A DNA stretch of 64,000 nucleotides, taken from contig NZ_CP050831.1 in the NCBI RefSeq assembly GCF_012113595.1, positions 1,054,001 through 1,118,000 on the forward strand. The letters run 5' to 3'. Below the pieces are notes generated by a model that saw nothing but the letters and a program-made list of their open reading frames with translations, searched no databases and was not told the DNA's origin. The position numbers were made by a program, and so were the translations under genes. Below, one piece after another: positions 45,724 to 54,718 of this stretch; within the stretch, counting starts at the first letter, position 1, and every line of letters begins with the position of its first letter. Source of the DNA: Bacteroides faecium. GTDB lineage: Bacteria; Bacteroidota; Bacteroidia; Bacteroidales; Bacteroidaceae.

Positions 45724-45894
45724 CGATGAATAGCAATAATCTTATAGTGGAATTTATGATACTTTATTGATTAAGAAAGAGGTAAGTTACGCAGTATTCC
45801 GCTATCGAATGATTCAGAACTACGCAGTTTTGCTCATATCCGTACGGTAATGAGTAAAACCGTGCGGAAATGAGCCAAACCATACAATTAAAAA

Positions 45895-48246
45895 CTAATC
45901 CACCCTTATCTCATCCACAAACAGGAAAGGCCGTTCGCCCTCACCGGAGTGTCCTTTGGGAAGCCCTTTAAAAGGCGCTGCCACCACTTTTACATAACGA
46001 GCGGATACCGTGTCAAAAGAGAGACGGTTCAGTTCGCTTCGTTTCTCCCCCATGGCATCCGTCGGTGCCTCATATGTCTGACGGGCTACCATCTCATATT
46101 TTTCTCCATCCGAAGAGACGAATACGGAAATAGACTGCGGCCCCATAATCCATGCACTCAAATCGGTCAAAGCGGAAACTTCCACCGAAGAAATAGACTG
46201 TAAAGACTCCAAGTCTATCACTGCACTCAAATCAGAAGAATGATACCCTACCCACAGACCTGTATTATGAAAGTTTATACTTCGAATCCCGTCTACCAAA
46301 ACCTTTCCATTCTCTCCCTGATAACGCTCTGAAGGAGCATTCAATAACCGGACAGGGCGGAATGTCGCTTTATTTACGACCACCTCTTTTGTCAGTTCGT
46401 CACTGGAAAGCCCGTTGGACAAATAAGAGATAGCTTTCAACGTGCAACTTTTGTCTACCCGGATAGGATTCTTATACAAAGAACCGGATTTCGTAGGTAT
46501 GCTGCCGTCCAGAGTATAATAGATTTCTGTATCAGGCAGACTCTCCATTGAGATTTCAAGGCTTTTATCAGTAGGAATAGATTTATAAGTAGCGGAAACT
46601 GTAAAGAAGTGATTGGCATAACCATAGCCTAGCCGGGTATAACAGTCTAAAAGCATAGGCAAGCGATGCAGGAAACCGCTAAAAGTGCCGCGTCTTCCTT
46701 CACACCACGCAGCTTCGGCAAAAGCAGACAGGCGGGGAAGAAGCATATAATCAAGTAACGAATCACTGTTGATAAACGAAGTCCACAGGCAAGCTTCCGC
46801 GCCCAATACCCTTTCTTTTTCAGCCGCCGTCAGTTGCGGAGAGAAGAAAGGCGTCTCAAAGACTTTCTTCATTTCTACCAGTCCGCCAGTCGCACGAGGT
46901 TCCTGTTCCGAGTTTATCGTCTGATAATGATTCAGGTACAGATGGGAATCTGCGGAAACAATCACAGAGTGTCCTTTGTGAAGGGCAGCCGTGGCACGTC
47001 CCAGCCCGCGCCAGGACATAATGGTAACATCCCGGCTCAAACTATCGGAAAGCACTTCATCCCAGCCAATCATCCGCTTTCCCAGCCCACGCAGATAACC
47101 GGCTATTTCTTCATTGAATGTATTTTGCAGAAACTCCTCTGCCGTATGCTGACCGATGTCTTTCAATCCGTGCTTCGTGATTGCCTTCTGGCAAGCGTCG
47201 CATTGCTTCCAACGGTCTTTGGGCACTTCGTCACCACCGATATGGATAAACTGTCCCGGAAATAAGCCGGCAACTTCTTTCAAAACATCTTTTACAAAGG
47301 GAAAGGTAAAATCATTCCCTACACACATCACATCTTTATGGACTCCGCCCACTTCCGTAGCCACTTCATAAGCCTTCCCCGTACAGCCCAGTTGCGGATA
47401 TGCCGCTAATGCCGCTTGTGTATGACCGGGCATGTCTATCTCCGGGATAATCGTTATAAATCTTTCGGCAGCATAAGCCACCACGTCTTTTATTTCTTCC
47501 TGTGTATAATAACCGCCATATTTGTCCGCCCCTCTCCATGCGCCGACTTTCGTAAGATTCGGGTATTTTTTTATTTCTATCCGCCATCCCTGGTCGTCTG
47601 TCAGATGCCAGTGGAAATGATTCAGACGGTGAAAAGCCAACAGGTCGATATAGCGTTTCACCTGCGCGACCGAGAAGAAATGACGGCTCACATCAAGCAT
47701 GGCTCCCCTGTAAGACAGAGAAGGGTAATCTTCCAACACCACAGGGGGAAAACTCAGTTCCTTTCTTTGCACGGCTACTTCTCCTGCTACCGTCGGAAGC
47801 GACAACTGCCGCAACATCTGAACTGCATAAAAAGCTCCCGCCAGGTCTGCTGCCTCAATTACCATATTATCTTCCGTGACTTCCAGTTGAAACCCTTCTT
47901 TCGGTAGCTGGAGATTCTGCATGAGAAGAATCTCATTATCGCGCAACAACTTCTTTGTTTTTCCAACAGCCAACGAATACCCGGTACTTTCCGAAAGACA
48001 AGCAGCCAGCAAGTCCGCAACAGATTTCCATTCGGGATGATTCCCCGAATAAAGCACCTTTGTCTGTTCATTCACGATGAATGGAGCCCCTTCTTTTTCT
48101 ACTACCGACACAGGTTCGGGTATTAAGTTCCGATAGGAAACCGATGCCATTGAATCCACAGCGAAAAGAGAGAAAGCTCCCCAAACTAGCAGGATAATTA
48201 ATATAGGTGAAGATAATGTATCCCGACAGATATTGACTTTAATCAT
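45895..48246 (-). CDS. GH20 beta-N-acetylhexosaminidase
   Basis: 783 aa, exported (hydrophobic segment LIILLVWGAFSLFAV). Residues ~38-155 are the GH20b N-terminal domain; the (beta/alpha)8 catalytic domain follows with SYRGAMLDVSRHFFSV, HLTDDQGWRIEIKKYP, EIDMPGHTQAAL and the catalytic pair D339-E340 in HIGGDEVPKDRW, used for substrate-assisted release of terminal GlcNAc or GalNAc. WSF-like MSWRG and AEAAWCEGRR close the site. After ~540 come a chitobiase-type C-terminal domain (TYKSIPTDKSLEISMESLPDTEIYYTLDG in parts) and an F5/8-type discoidin domain (~630-783). It lies 13 nt after a sulfatase gene on the same strand, so desulfation followed by hexosaminidase action is likely. Confidence 0.93.
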   Translation of the reverse strand: MIKVNICRDTLSSPILIILLVWGAFSLFAVDSMASVSYRNLIPEPVSVVEKEGAPFIVNEQTKVLYSGNHPEWKSVADLLAACLSESTGYSLAVGKTKKLLRDNEILLMQNLQLPKEGFQLEVTEDNMVIEAADLAGAFYAVQMLRQLSLPTVAGEVAVQRKELSFPPVVLEDYPSLSYRGAMLDVSRHFFSVAQVKRYIDLLAFHRLNHFHWHLTDDQGWRIEIKKYPNLTKVGAWRGADKYGGYYTQEEIKDVVAYAAERFITIIPEIDMPGHTQAALAAYPQLGCTGKAYEVATEVGGVHKDVMCVGNDFTFPFVKDVLKEVAGLFPGQFIHIGGDEVPKDRWKQCDACQKAITKHGLKDIGQHTAEEFLQNTFNEEIAGYLRGLGKRMIGWDEVLSDSLSRDVTIMSWRGLGRATAALHKGHSVIVSADSHLYLNHYQTINSEQEPRATGGLVEMKKVFETPFFSPQLTAAEKERVLGAEACLWTSFINSDSLLDYMLLPRLSAFAEAAWCEGRRGTFSGFLHRLPMLLDCYTRLGYGYANHFFTVSATYKSIPTDKSLEISMESLPDTEIYYTLDGSIPTKSGSLYKNPIRVDKSCTLKAISYLSNGLSSDELTKEVVVNKATFRPVRLLNAPSERYQGENGKVLVDGIRSINFHNTGLWVGYHSSDLSAVIDLESLQSISSVEVSALTDLSAWIMGPQSISVFVSSDGEKYEMVARQTYEAPTDAMGEKRSELNRLSFDTVSARYVKVVAAPFKGLPKGHSGEGERPFLFVDEIRVD

Positions 48247-48259
48247 ATACTCTCCGAAT

Positions 48260-49732
48260 TTATTTGGCAGCCTTGCCCGACTTGGCTGTTTTATTCGACT
48301 TGGCAGCCTTCTCTGATTGGATAGTCTTATCCGATTTGCCGGCTTCCCTTCTCGCTTTTCCCTGATGCCCGGTCAGGTCATCTCCCAATTCCTCACGCCA
48401 TACGTCAGCTTCCCTCATCAAATCCTGTACCACTTCCGAATGCTGGGTAATTACATTCACACGCTCGCCCATATCCCGTCGCAGGTCATACAGTTCGCAC
48501 TCCTTGACTTCACCCTGTCCCAATTCTCCGGGAAGTCCGTCATTGCCGGGCACCTGGCTGTCATAAGACACATATTTATGAGGGAACACCAGTTTATAAC
48601 TCCCGTCGGTAATCGCTTCCAACGAATTTTTATGATAGTAGAAACAAAGATATTTGCGCACCGCAATCGTAGGGTCTACCGTCAACGTGGGCACCATACT
48701 CACCCCGTCTATCTTCTTTTCAGGCATTTTCGCCCCCGCAATCTCTACCAAGGTCGGCAGAATGTCAATATTGGAATACAGGCTATTACATACGCCGGAC
48801 GGTTGGATTTTCCCTTTCCAATAGAAGAAACAAGGTACGCGCGTGCCGCCATTGAATGTATTCGCCTTTGCTTCCCTCAATCCGCCGGACGAACCGGCAT
48901 GGTTGCCGTAATTAGCCCACGGACCGTTATCCGAAGTGAGAATTACCAGCGTATTGTCCTCAATCCCTTCTTCGCGGATAGTCCGCAGGATTTCTCCCAC
49001 GCTCCAGTCCAATTCCATCATCACATCCCCATACAATCCTTGCTTGCTCTTCCCTTTAAACTTGTCGGATACCGCCAACGGTACATGAGGCATCGAATGT
49101 GCCAGATACAAGAAGAACGGTTTATCGTTTGCATTCCGGTGAATAAAATCAACCGCATAATTCGTGTAATCGGTCGTCAGCCGCGTCTGGTCGGTATTAT
49201 AGCCGATAATATCATTCCCTTTAATTAAAGGAAGGTCGGGAAACTTATATTGAGGATGGTTAGGCCACATATCATTCGAATAAGGCAATCCGTAGTATTC
49301 ATCGAAACCATGCTGAAGCGGCAGGAATTTCTTCTCATCCCCCAAATGCCACTTTCCGAAGATAGCCGTAGCATACCCCTTGTCACGCAGCAACTCCGCC
49401 ACCGTCTCTTCCTGCTCGCTGATGCCATAAGGCGAACCCGGATTCAAGGCATAGGCAAACCCGATACGGTTCGGATAACATCCCGTCATCAATCCCGCCC
49501 TCGACGCGCCGCTGATAGGCTGAACCGCATAAAAGTTATTCATCGACATTCCGTTGGCAGCCATCCAGTCAATATGCGGAGTCTGATAACCGATTGCCCC
49601 TCGACAGGAGAAATCACCGTTTCCGGCATCATCCAGGTTAATAAGAATAATGTTCGCAGGCTTTTGGGCGATGGCCTCGGCAGACAACACAGTCATGCCG
49701 GCGATACCCAATAAAATTTTCTTGTTCTTCAT
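48260..49732 (-). CDS. S1-family sulfatase (arylsulfatase/GALNS-like), Ser-type, with Lys/Ser-rich tail
   Basis: The frame opens at 49747 but the signal peptide starts cleanly at the ATG at 49732 (MKNKKILLGIAGM). Metal ligands in INLDDAG, formylglycine site S74-G-A-S-R78, GKWHLGDEKKF, HSMPHVPLAV, TSDNGPWANYGNHAGSSGGLR and GGTRVPCFFYW. The overall pattern is that of arylsulfatase A / galactosamine-6-sulfatase relatives. The last ~30 residues are an unusual near-repeat of K-S-x-K-A/T units, strongly basic and low in complexity. It is first in a two-gene operon with GH20 and divergent from an AraC regulator. Confidence 0.9.
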   Translation of the reverse strand: MKNKKILLGIAGMTVLSAEAIAQKPANIILINLDDAGNGDFSCRGAIGYQTPHIDWMAANGMSMNNFYAVQPISGASRAGLMTGCYPNRIGFAYALNPGSPYGISEQEETVAELLRDKGYATAIFGKWHLGDEKKFLPLQHGFDEYYGLPYSNDMWPNHPQYKFPDLPLIKGNDIIGYNTDQTRLTTDYTNYAVDFIHRNANDKPFFLYLAHSMPHVPLAVSDKFKGKSKQGLYGDVMMELDWSVGEILRTIREEGIEDNTLVILTSDNGPWANYGNHAGSSGGLREAKANTFNGGTRVPCFFYWKGKIQPSGVCNSLYSNIDILPTLVEIAGAKMPEKKIDGVSMVPTLTVDPTIAVRKYLCFYYHKNSLEAITDGSYKLVFPHKYVSYDSQVPGNDGLPGELGQGEVKECELYDLRRDMGERVNVITQHSEVVQDLMREADVWREELGDDLTGHQGKARREAGKSDKTIQSEKAAKSNKTAKSGKAAK

Positions 49733-49847
49733 AATATAATCGTGCATTTAGTTATAAATATACATTCCACTATAATAAAGACAATCATATAAAGCTTTTC
49801 ACTAAAACATAAATATAAGAAAGAGTTTCATTTTCCGCAAAAAAGCT

Positions 49848-49868
49848 TATCTTTGTTCCCCAAAGATA
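49848..49868. promoter_or_regulatory. Palindromic divergent promoter core
   Basis: TATCTTTG (49848-49855) and CAAAGATA (49861-49868) face each other across 5 nt, so a consensus -7 box exists on both strands within 21 bp. The plus-strand box has a TTTC at 49826-49829, 18 nt upstream, and would serve the AraC gene at 49890; the minus-strand box would serve the sulfatase-GH20 operon. Confidence 0.55.
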
Positions 49869-49889
49869 ACAATTCATGAAATAAAACTC

Positions 49890-50762
49890 ATGCCAGGAGA
49901 TTCTTTTTGCATACAATATACAAACTGTGAAGGGTGCCCCAGAGCCACTGAAAACATCCTTATACATCGGAACTTACCTAAGGGAGAGCATATCCCGAAG
50001 GATAAGTGTACGCAAAACTGTATGCTTTTTATGATAAAAGGGGAACTGCTTATCAATAGTGAAGAATATCCGGGAAACATACTGCGCGAGAAACAGTTCA
50101 TCCTGCAAGCTATCGGCTCAAAAATAGAAATACTGGCACTTACGGATGTCGAATATGTTGTGTACTGGTTCAACGAATTACCTCTGCTTTGCGAGGACCG
50201 TTACAAGGAAGTGATGGAACAGGCGGAAGTTCCCCTGACCTATACTCCGATGGTTATGAGCGAAAGGCTCTTTCATCTAATCACCAGTATGCCCGAATTT
50301 CTCAACGAAGAATCCCCTTGCAGCAAATACATCGAACTGAAGTGCAAGGAGTTGGTTTTCCTTATCACCAACTTTTATCCTCTGCCGCAATTAAGTGCTT
50401 TCTTCTATCCGATTAGTACCTATACGGAAAGTTTCCACTATTTCGTGATGCAAAACTACGGCACCGTGAAAAACGTGGAAGAATTTGCACATTTGGGCGG
50501 TTATACCACCACCACTTTCCGCCGGCTTTTCAAGAATCTCTACGGCGTACCTGTATACGAATGGATACTGGAGAAGAAGCGGGAAGGTATCCTCGAAGAC
50601 CTTCAGCACACAAAAATGCGCATCACGGAAATCTGCAACCGATACGGATTCGATTCCCTGTCCCACTTTGCGCACTTCTGCAAAGACTCTTTCGGCGACA
50701 CTCCCCGCGCGCTGCGCAAGAAGGCAGCCTGCGGTGAAAAAATCGGAAAGATTGCCGATTAA
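49890..50762 (+). CDS. AraC-family transcriptional regulator with N-terminal Cys motif
   Basis: 290 aa, cytoplasmic. Residues ~1-110 form a cupin/cyclic-nucleotide-like sensor half with CEGCP near the start, LFMIKGELLINSEEYPG and FILQAIGSKIEILAL. The AraC DNA-binding half is at ~190-280: two HTHs, VEEFAHLGGYTTTTFRRLFKNLYGVPVYEWI and ITEICNRYGFDSLSHFAHFCKDSFGDTPRALR. A paralogue of the same build is at 56664-57512. Divergent from the sulfatase-GH20 operon and just ahead of frdCAB; either could be its target. The AAGGAATTA/TAATTCCTT hairpin at 50761-50784 overlaps its stop codon. Confidence 0.88.
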   Translation: MPGDSFCIQYTNCEGCPRATENILIHRNLPKGEHIPKDKCTQNCMLFMIKGELLINSEEYPGNILREKQFILQAIGSKIEILALTDVEYVVYWFNELPLLCEDRYKEVMEQAEVPLTYTPMVMSERLFHLITSMPEFLNEESPCSKYIELKCKELVFLITNFYPLPQLSAFFYPISTYTESFHYFVMQNYGTVKNVEEFAHLGGYTTTTFRRLFKNLYGVPVYEWILEKKREGILEDLQHTKMRITEICNRYGFDSLSHFAHFCKDSFGDTPRALRKKAACGEKIGKIAD

Positions 50763-50781
50763 GGAATTATTTCTTTAATTC

Positions 50782-50813
50782 CTTGCTCAATCAATCTATT
50801 TCCCCTATTTTTG
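50782..50813 (+). promoter_or_regulatory. Promoter of the frdCAB operon
   Basis: -7 box TATTTTTG at 50806-50813 and a -33-like CTTG at 50782-50785, 20 nt apart. A ~60-nt leader precedes the frdC start codon. Confidence 0.6.
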
Positions 50814-50882
50814 CAGTCCGTAAGAGGTGTAAAACGTCGAAATTTTAGTTCTAACAATTAAATAATTTAAATTCAATCATTT

Positions 50883-51587
50883 ATGTGGTTAAGTAATTCA
50901 TCTGTAGGAAGGAAAGTGGTGATGAGCGTTACCGGTATCGCCCTTGTCCTGTTTCTAACATTTCACATGGCGATGAACTTGGTTGCAATCATCTCGGCTG
51001 ATGGTTACAACATGATTTGTGAATTCCTGGGAGCAAACTGGTATGCGTTAGTGGCTACCGCAGGATTGGCTGCTCTTTTCATCATTCACATCATCTATGC
51101 GTTCTGGCTGACAATGCAGAATCGCAGAGCGCGTGGTAGCGAACGCTATGCAGTGACCGACAAGCCTAAAACTGTAGAGTGGGCTTCGCAGAACATGTTA
51201 GTGTTAGGTATTATCGTAATCGTAGGCCTTGGCTTGCACCTCTTCAACTTCTGGGCAAAAATGCAGTTGCCGGAACTGATGCACAACATGGGCATGCACG
51301 CTGACACGCTGACGCTGGCTTATGCCGCTAACGGCGCTTATCACATCCAGCAGACTTTCTCCTGCCCGGTTTACGTAGTTCTTTACCTCGTTTGGCTGTT
51401 TGCGCTGTGGTTCCACCTGACTCACGGTTTCTGGAGCTCCATGCAATCACTTGGATGGAACAACAAAGTATGGATTAGCCGTTGGAAATGCATCTCCAAT
51501 ATCTACTCTACCGTTGTTGTACTCGGTTTCGCCCTTGTAGTAGTGGTATTCTTCGTGAAATCACTGATGTGTGGCGGTGCTTGCTAA
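50883..51587 (+). CDS. frdC: Fumarate reductase / succinate dehydrogenase cytochrome b subunit
   Basis: 234 aa membrane anchor of the type B (two-haem, one large polypeptide) family. Five membrane spans can be seen: VVMSVTGIALVLFLTFHM, the ALVATAGLAALFIIHIIYAFWL segment, LVLGIIVIVGLGLHLFNFW, VYVVLYLVWLFALWFHLTH and STVVVLGFALVVVVFFV. His residues in the spans (H in TFHMAMN, FIIHI, GLHLF, WFHLTHG) are the expected haem ligands. It passes electrons from menaquinol to FrdB. First gene of frdCAB. Confidence 0.95.
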   Translation: MWLSNSSVGRKVVMSVTGIALVLFLTFHMAMNLVAIISADGYNMICEFLGANWYALVATAGLAALFIIHIIYAFWLTMQNRRARGSERYAVTDKPKTVEWASQNMLVLGIIVIVGLGLHLFNFWAKMQLPELMHNMGMHADTLTLAYAANGAYHIQQTFSCPVYVVLYLVWLFALWFHLTHGFWSSMQSLGWNNKVWISRWKCISNIYSTVVVLGFALVVVVFFVKSLMCGGAC

Positions 51588-51624
51588 ATAGGATATTGTA
51601 AATGATTAAATTGTAAATAATATT

Positions 51625-53604
51625 ATGATCAAGATAGATTCAAAGATTCCGGAAGGCCCAGTGGCTGAGAAATGGACTAACTATAAAGCTCACCAGAAAT
51701 TGGTGAACCCCGCTAACAAGCGTCGTTTGGATATCATCGTTGTGGGTACGGGTTTGGCAGGTGCTTCTGCAGCCGCTTCACTCGGTGAAATGGGTTTCAG
51801 AGTATTCAACTTCTGTATCCAGGACTCTCCGCGCCGTGCACACTCTATCGCTGCACAGGGTGGTATCAATGCTGCAAAGAATTATCAGAATGACGGTGAC
51901 TCCGTTTACCGTCTGTTCTACGATACAGTAAAGGGTGGCGACTACCGTGCCCGCGAAGCTAACGTATATCGTCTGGCTGAAGTATCAAACGCTATCATCG
52001 ACCAATGCGTAGCTCAAGGTGTTCCTTTTGCCCGCGAATATGGCGGTACACTGGACAACCGTTCTTTCGGTGGCGCTCAGGTATCACGTACTTTCTACGC
52101 TAAGGGTCAGACCGGTCAGCAGTTGTTGCTGGGCGCTTACTCTGCACTGAGCCGCCAGGTAAACGTGGGTACTGTAAAACTGTACACCCGCTATGAAATG
52201 CAGGACGTTGTCATCGTTGACGGACGTGCCCGCGGTATCATCGCTAAAAACTTAATCACAGGTGAACTGGAACGTTTCGCCGCTCACGCCGTAGTAATCG
52301 CTACCGGTGGTTACGGTAACGCTTACTTCCTGTCTACCAACGCTATGGGCTGTAACTGTACGGCTGCTATCTCTTGCTACCGCAAGGGTGCTGTATTTGC
52401 TAACCCTGCATATGTTCAGATTCACCCGACTTGTATCCCTGTACACGGCGATCAACAGTCAAAACTGACTCTGATGTCCGAATCTCTCCGTAACGACGGT
52501 CGTATCTGGGTTCCGAAGAAGAAAGAAGACGCTGTGAAACTTCAAAAAGGCGAAATCAAAGGAAGCGATATTCCTGAAGAAGACCGCGACTACTACTTGG
52601 AACGCCGTTATCCGGCATTCGGTAACCTCGTTCCGCGTGACGTTGCCAGCCGTGCTGCTAAAGAACGTTGCGACGCAGGTTTCGGTGTAAATAATACAGG
52701 TTTGGCCGTATTCCTCGACTTCTCTGAAGCTATCGGTCGTCTAGGCATTGATGTCGTTCTTCAACGCTACGGTAACCTCTTCGATATGTACGAGGAAATC
52801 ACTGACGTGAATCCGGGCGAACTGGCAAAAGAAATCAGTGGCGTGAAATACTACAACCCGATGATGATTTATCCGGCTATCCACTATACAATGGGTGGTA
52901 TCTGGGTAGACTACGAACTGCAAACTACTATCAAGGGTCTGTTCGCTATCGGTGAGTGTAACTTCTCCGACCACGGCGCCAACCGTCTTGGTGCTTCTGC
53001 ACTGATGCAAGGTTTGGCTGACGGTTACTTCGTATTGCCTTACACTATCCAAAACTATCTGGCTGATCAGATTACTGTTCCCCGTTTCTCTATCGATCTT
53101 CCTGAATTTGCTGAAGCAGAAAAGGCTATTCAAGCTAAGATTGATAAGTTCATGAAGATTCAGGGTAAGGAATCGGTTGATTCCATCCACAAGAAACTGG
53201 GTCACATCATGTGGGAATACATGGGTATGGGACGTACAGCAGAAGGTTTGAAGGAAGGTATCGCCAAACTGAAAGATATCCGCAAGGAATTCGAAACTAA
53301 CCTGTTTATCCCTGGCTCTAAAGAAGGTATGAACGTAGAGCTTGACAAAGCAATCCGTCTGTACGACTTCATCACTATGGGTGAGCTTGTTGCTTACGAC
53401 GCATTGAACCGTAACGAAAGTTGTGGTGGTCACTTCCGTGAAGAATACCAGACTGAAGAAGGAGAAGCATTACGCGATGACGCAAACTTCTTCTACGTAG
53501 CTTGCTGGGAATATCAGGGTGACGATGAAAAAGCTCCGGTATTGTACAAAGAACCGTTGGTTTACGAAGCTATCAAGGTTCAGACTCGTAACTACAAGAG
53601 CTAA
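51625..53604 (+). CDS. frdA: Fumarate reductase / succinate dehydrogenase flavoprotein subunit
   Basis: 659 aa. Dinucleotide-binding GTGLAGASAAASLGEMG at ~41, covalent-FAD histidine H73 in RRAHSIAAQGG, GGYGNAYFLSTNAMG, and dicarboxylate-site residues in HYTMGGIWVDYELQT and GECNFSDHGANRLGASALMQ. In Bacteroides the enzyme runs mainly as fumarate reductase, making succinate at the end of the fermentative electron chain. Codon use is strongly biased, as in highly expressed genes. Gap to frdC is 37 nt. Confidence 0.97.
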   Translation: MIKIDSKIPEGPVAEKWTNYKAHQKLVNPANKRRLDIIVVGTGLAGASAAASLGEMGFRVFNFCIQDSPRRAHSIAAQGGINAAKNYQNDGDSVYRLFYDTVKGGDYRAREANVYRLAEVSNAIIDQCVAQGVPFAREYGGTLDNRSFGGAQVSRTFYAKGQTGQQLLLGAYSALSRQVNVGTVKLYTRYEMQDVVIVDGRARGIIAKNLITGELERFAAHAVVIATGGYGNAYFLSTNAMGCNCTAAISCYRKGAVFANPAYVQIHPTCIPVHGDQQSKLTLMSESLRNDGRIWVPKKKEDAVKLQKGEIKGSDIPEEDRDYYLERRYPAFGNLVPRDVASRAAKERCDAGFGVNNTGLAVFLDFSEAIGRLGIDVVLQRYGNLFDMYEEITDVNPGELAKEISGVKYYNPMMIYPAIHYTMGGIWVDYELQTTIKGLFAIGECNFSDHGANRLGASALMQGLADGYFVLPYTIQNYLADQITVPRFSIDLPEFAEAEKAIQAKIDKFMKIQGKESVDSIHKKLGHIMWEYMGMGRTAEGLKEGIAKLKDIRKEFETNLFIPGSKEGMNVELDKAIRLYDFITMGELVAYDALNRNESCGGHFREEYQTEEGEALRDDANFFYVACWEYQGDDEKAPVLYKEPLVYEAIKVQTRNYKS

Positions 53605-53640
53605 TTGGTGAAGTTAAACATTAAAAAGAATTAGAAGAAA

Positions 53641-54396
53641 ATGGATAAAAATATATCATTTACACTGAAGGTATGGCGTCAAGCCGGTCCAAAAGCTAAA
53701 GGTGCTTTTGAAACCTACCCAATGAAAGATATCTCAGGTGATACTTCATTCCTCGAAATGCTGGATATCCTGAACGAACAGATTATCAGTGGCGGAAAAG
53801 AACCTATCGTATTCGACCATGACTGTCGCGAAGGTATCTGCGGTATGTGTTCCCTATATATCAACGGACATCCTCACGGCCCTGCAACAGGTGCTACTAC
53901 TTGCCAGATTTATATGCGCCGCTTCAACGATGGTGACACTATCACTGTTGAGCCTTGGCGTTCGGCTGGTTTCCCGGTTATCAAGGATTTGATGGTAGAC
54001 CGTACTGCTTATGACAAGATCATGCAGGCCGGCGGTTACGTCAGCGTACGTACAGGTGCTCCTCAGGATGCCAACGCTATCCTGATTCCGAAGCCTATCG
54101 CTGACGAAGCTATGGATGCTGCCGCTTGTATCGGTTGTGGTGCTTGTGCCGCTGCATGTAAGAATGGATCTGCTATGTTGTTCGTTTCTGCAAAGGTTAG
54201 CCAGTTGAACTTGCTGCCGCAAGGTAAACCGGAAGCTTTGCGTCGTGCAAAAGCTATGTTGTCCAAGATGGACGAACTGGGCTTCGGTAACTGTACAAAC
54301 ACTCGTGCTTGTGAGGCTGAATGTCCGAAGAACATCTCTATCAGCAACATCGCCCGCTTGAACCGTGACTTCATTATCGCGAAATTAAAAGATTAG
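53641..54396 (+). CDS. frdB: Fumarate reductase / succinate dehydrogenase iron-sulfur subunit
   Basis: 251 aa. N-terminal [2Fe-2S] domain with CREGICGMCSLYING and a later C in ATTCQIY; C-terminal domain with CIGCGACAAACKNG and CTNTRACEAECPKNI, which hold the [4Fe-4S] and [3Fe-4S] clusters. It connects the flavin subunit to the haem subunit. Followed by a strong terminator. Confidence 0.97.
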   Translation: MDKNISFTLKVWRQAGPKAKGAFETYPMKDISGDTSFLEMLDILNEQIISGGKEPIVFDHDCREGICGMCSLYINGHPHGPATGATTCQIYMRRFNDGDTITVEPWRSAGFPVIKDLMVDRTAYDKIMQAGGYVSVRTGAPQDANAILIPKPIADEAMDAAACIGCGACAAACKNGSAMLFVSAKVSQLNLLPQGKPEALRRAKAMLSKMDELGFGNCTNTRACEAECPKNISISNIARLNRDFIIAKLKD

Positions 54397-54440
54397 AAAT
54401 TGCTAGGTTTCGAATTGAGAGACTATTTGATTAATGACAG

Positions 54441-54477
54441 AATCCCCAGTCGGCGTGCCGGCTGGGGATTTTTTTTA
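54441..54477 (+). terminator. Intrinsic terminator of frdCAB
   Basis: AATCCCCAGTCGG (54441-54453) pairs with CCGGCTGGGGATT (54458-54470) around a 4-nt loop, followed by T8. It is the clearest terminator in the window. From there to 54665 nothing is recognised. Confidence 0.9.
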
Positions 54478-54665
54478 TCCGGCTCCACATTACGCATAAA
54501 AACTGTTTTCATGCATAAAGCAATACCCGTTCCTCAAATCAAATTAACATAAGAATAGAGCTTCAAAAGCCTAACACAACTAATCCTACTTACATTATGA
54601 TATATAACATATCTTTTTAGCTACATTATCAAACACATCATTGACTATATGTCAGAATTATCCTT

Positions 54666-54673
54666 TATATTTG
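54666..54673 (+). promoter_or_regulatory. -7 box upstream of the carboxyltransferase-like gene
   Basis: TATATTTG, 45 nt before the ATG at 54719. A possible -33 ATTG lies at 54640-54643, 22 nt away. Confidence 0.55.
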
Positions 54674-54718
54674 TATATGTGAAGTTAACCGAAGAAAAAA
54701 TGTTTAATACTGACTACA

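Larger units (their letters stand above)
45123..45894. repeat. Composite intergenic repeat element in a convergent gap
   Basis: No gene fits in this 772-bp gap. From outside in: direct repeats of ~31 bp at 45141-45171 and 45843-45873 (27 of 31 matching, shared AAACCGTGCGGAAATGA); imperfect inverted repeats of ~100 bp at 45242-45342 and 45616-45723; and in the centre 12 degenerate units. The arms share TTTCACCT, CGATGAATAAGG, GCGGGTGAAAGCG, AGGTGAA and CATTATCG in the same order. No transposase and no promoter of the usual type is seen. See the separate entries for parts. Confidence 0.75.

Noticed and set aside
45123..45894. A complete insertion sequence
   Set aside because: No open frame for a transposase exists in the gap and the direct repeats are far longer than a target-site duplication.
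50761..50784. Hairpin after the AraC gene as an intrinsic terminator
   Set aside because: The 9-bp stem is AT-rich and is not followed by a T-run; kept only as a remark.
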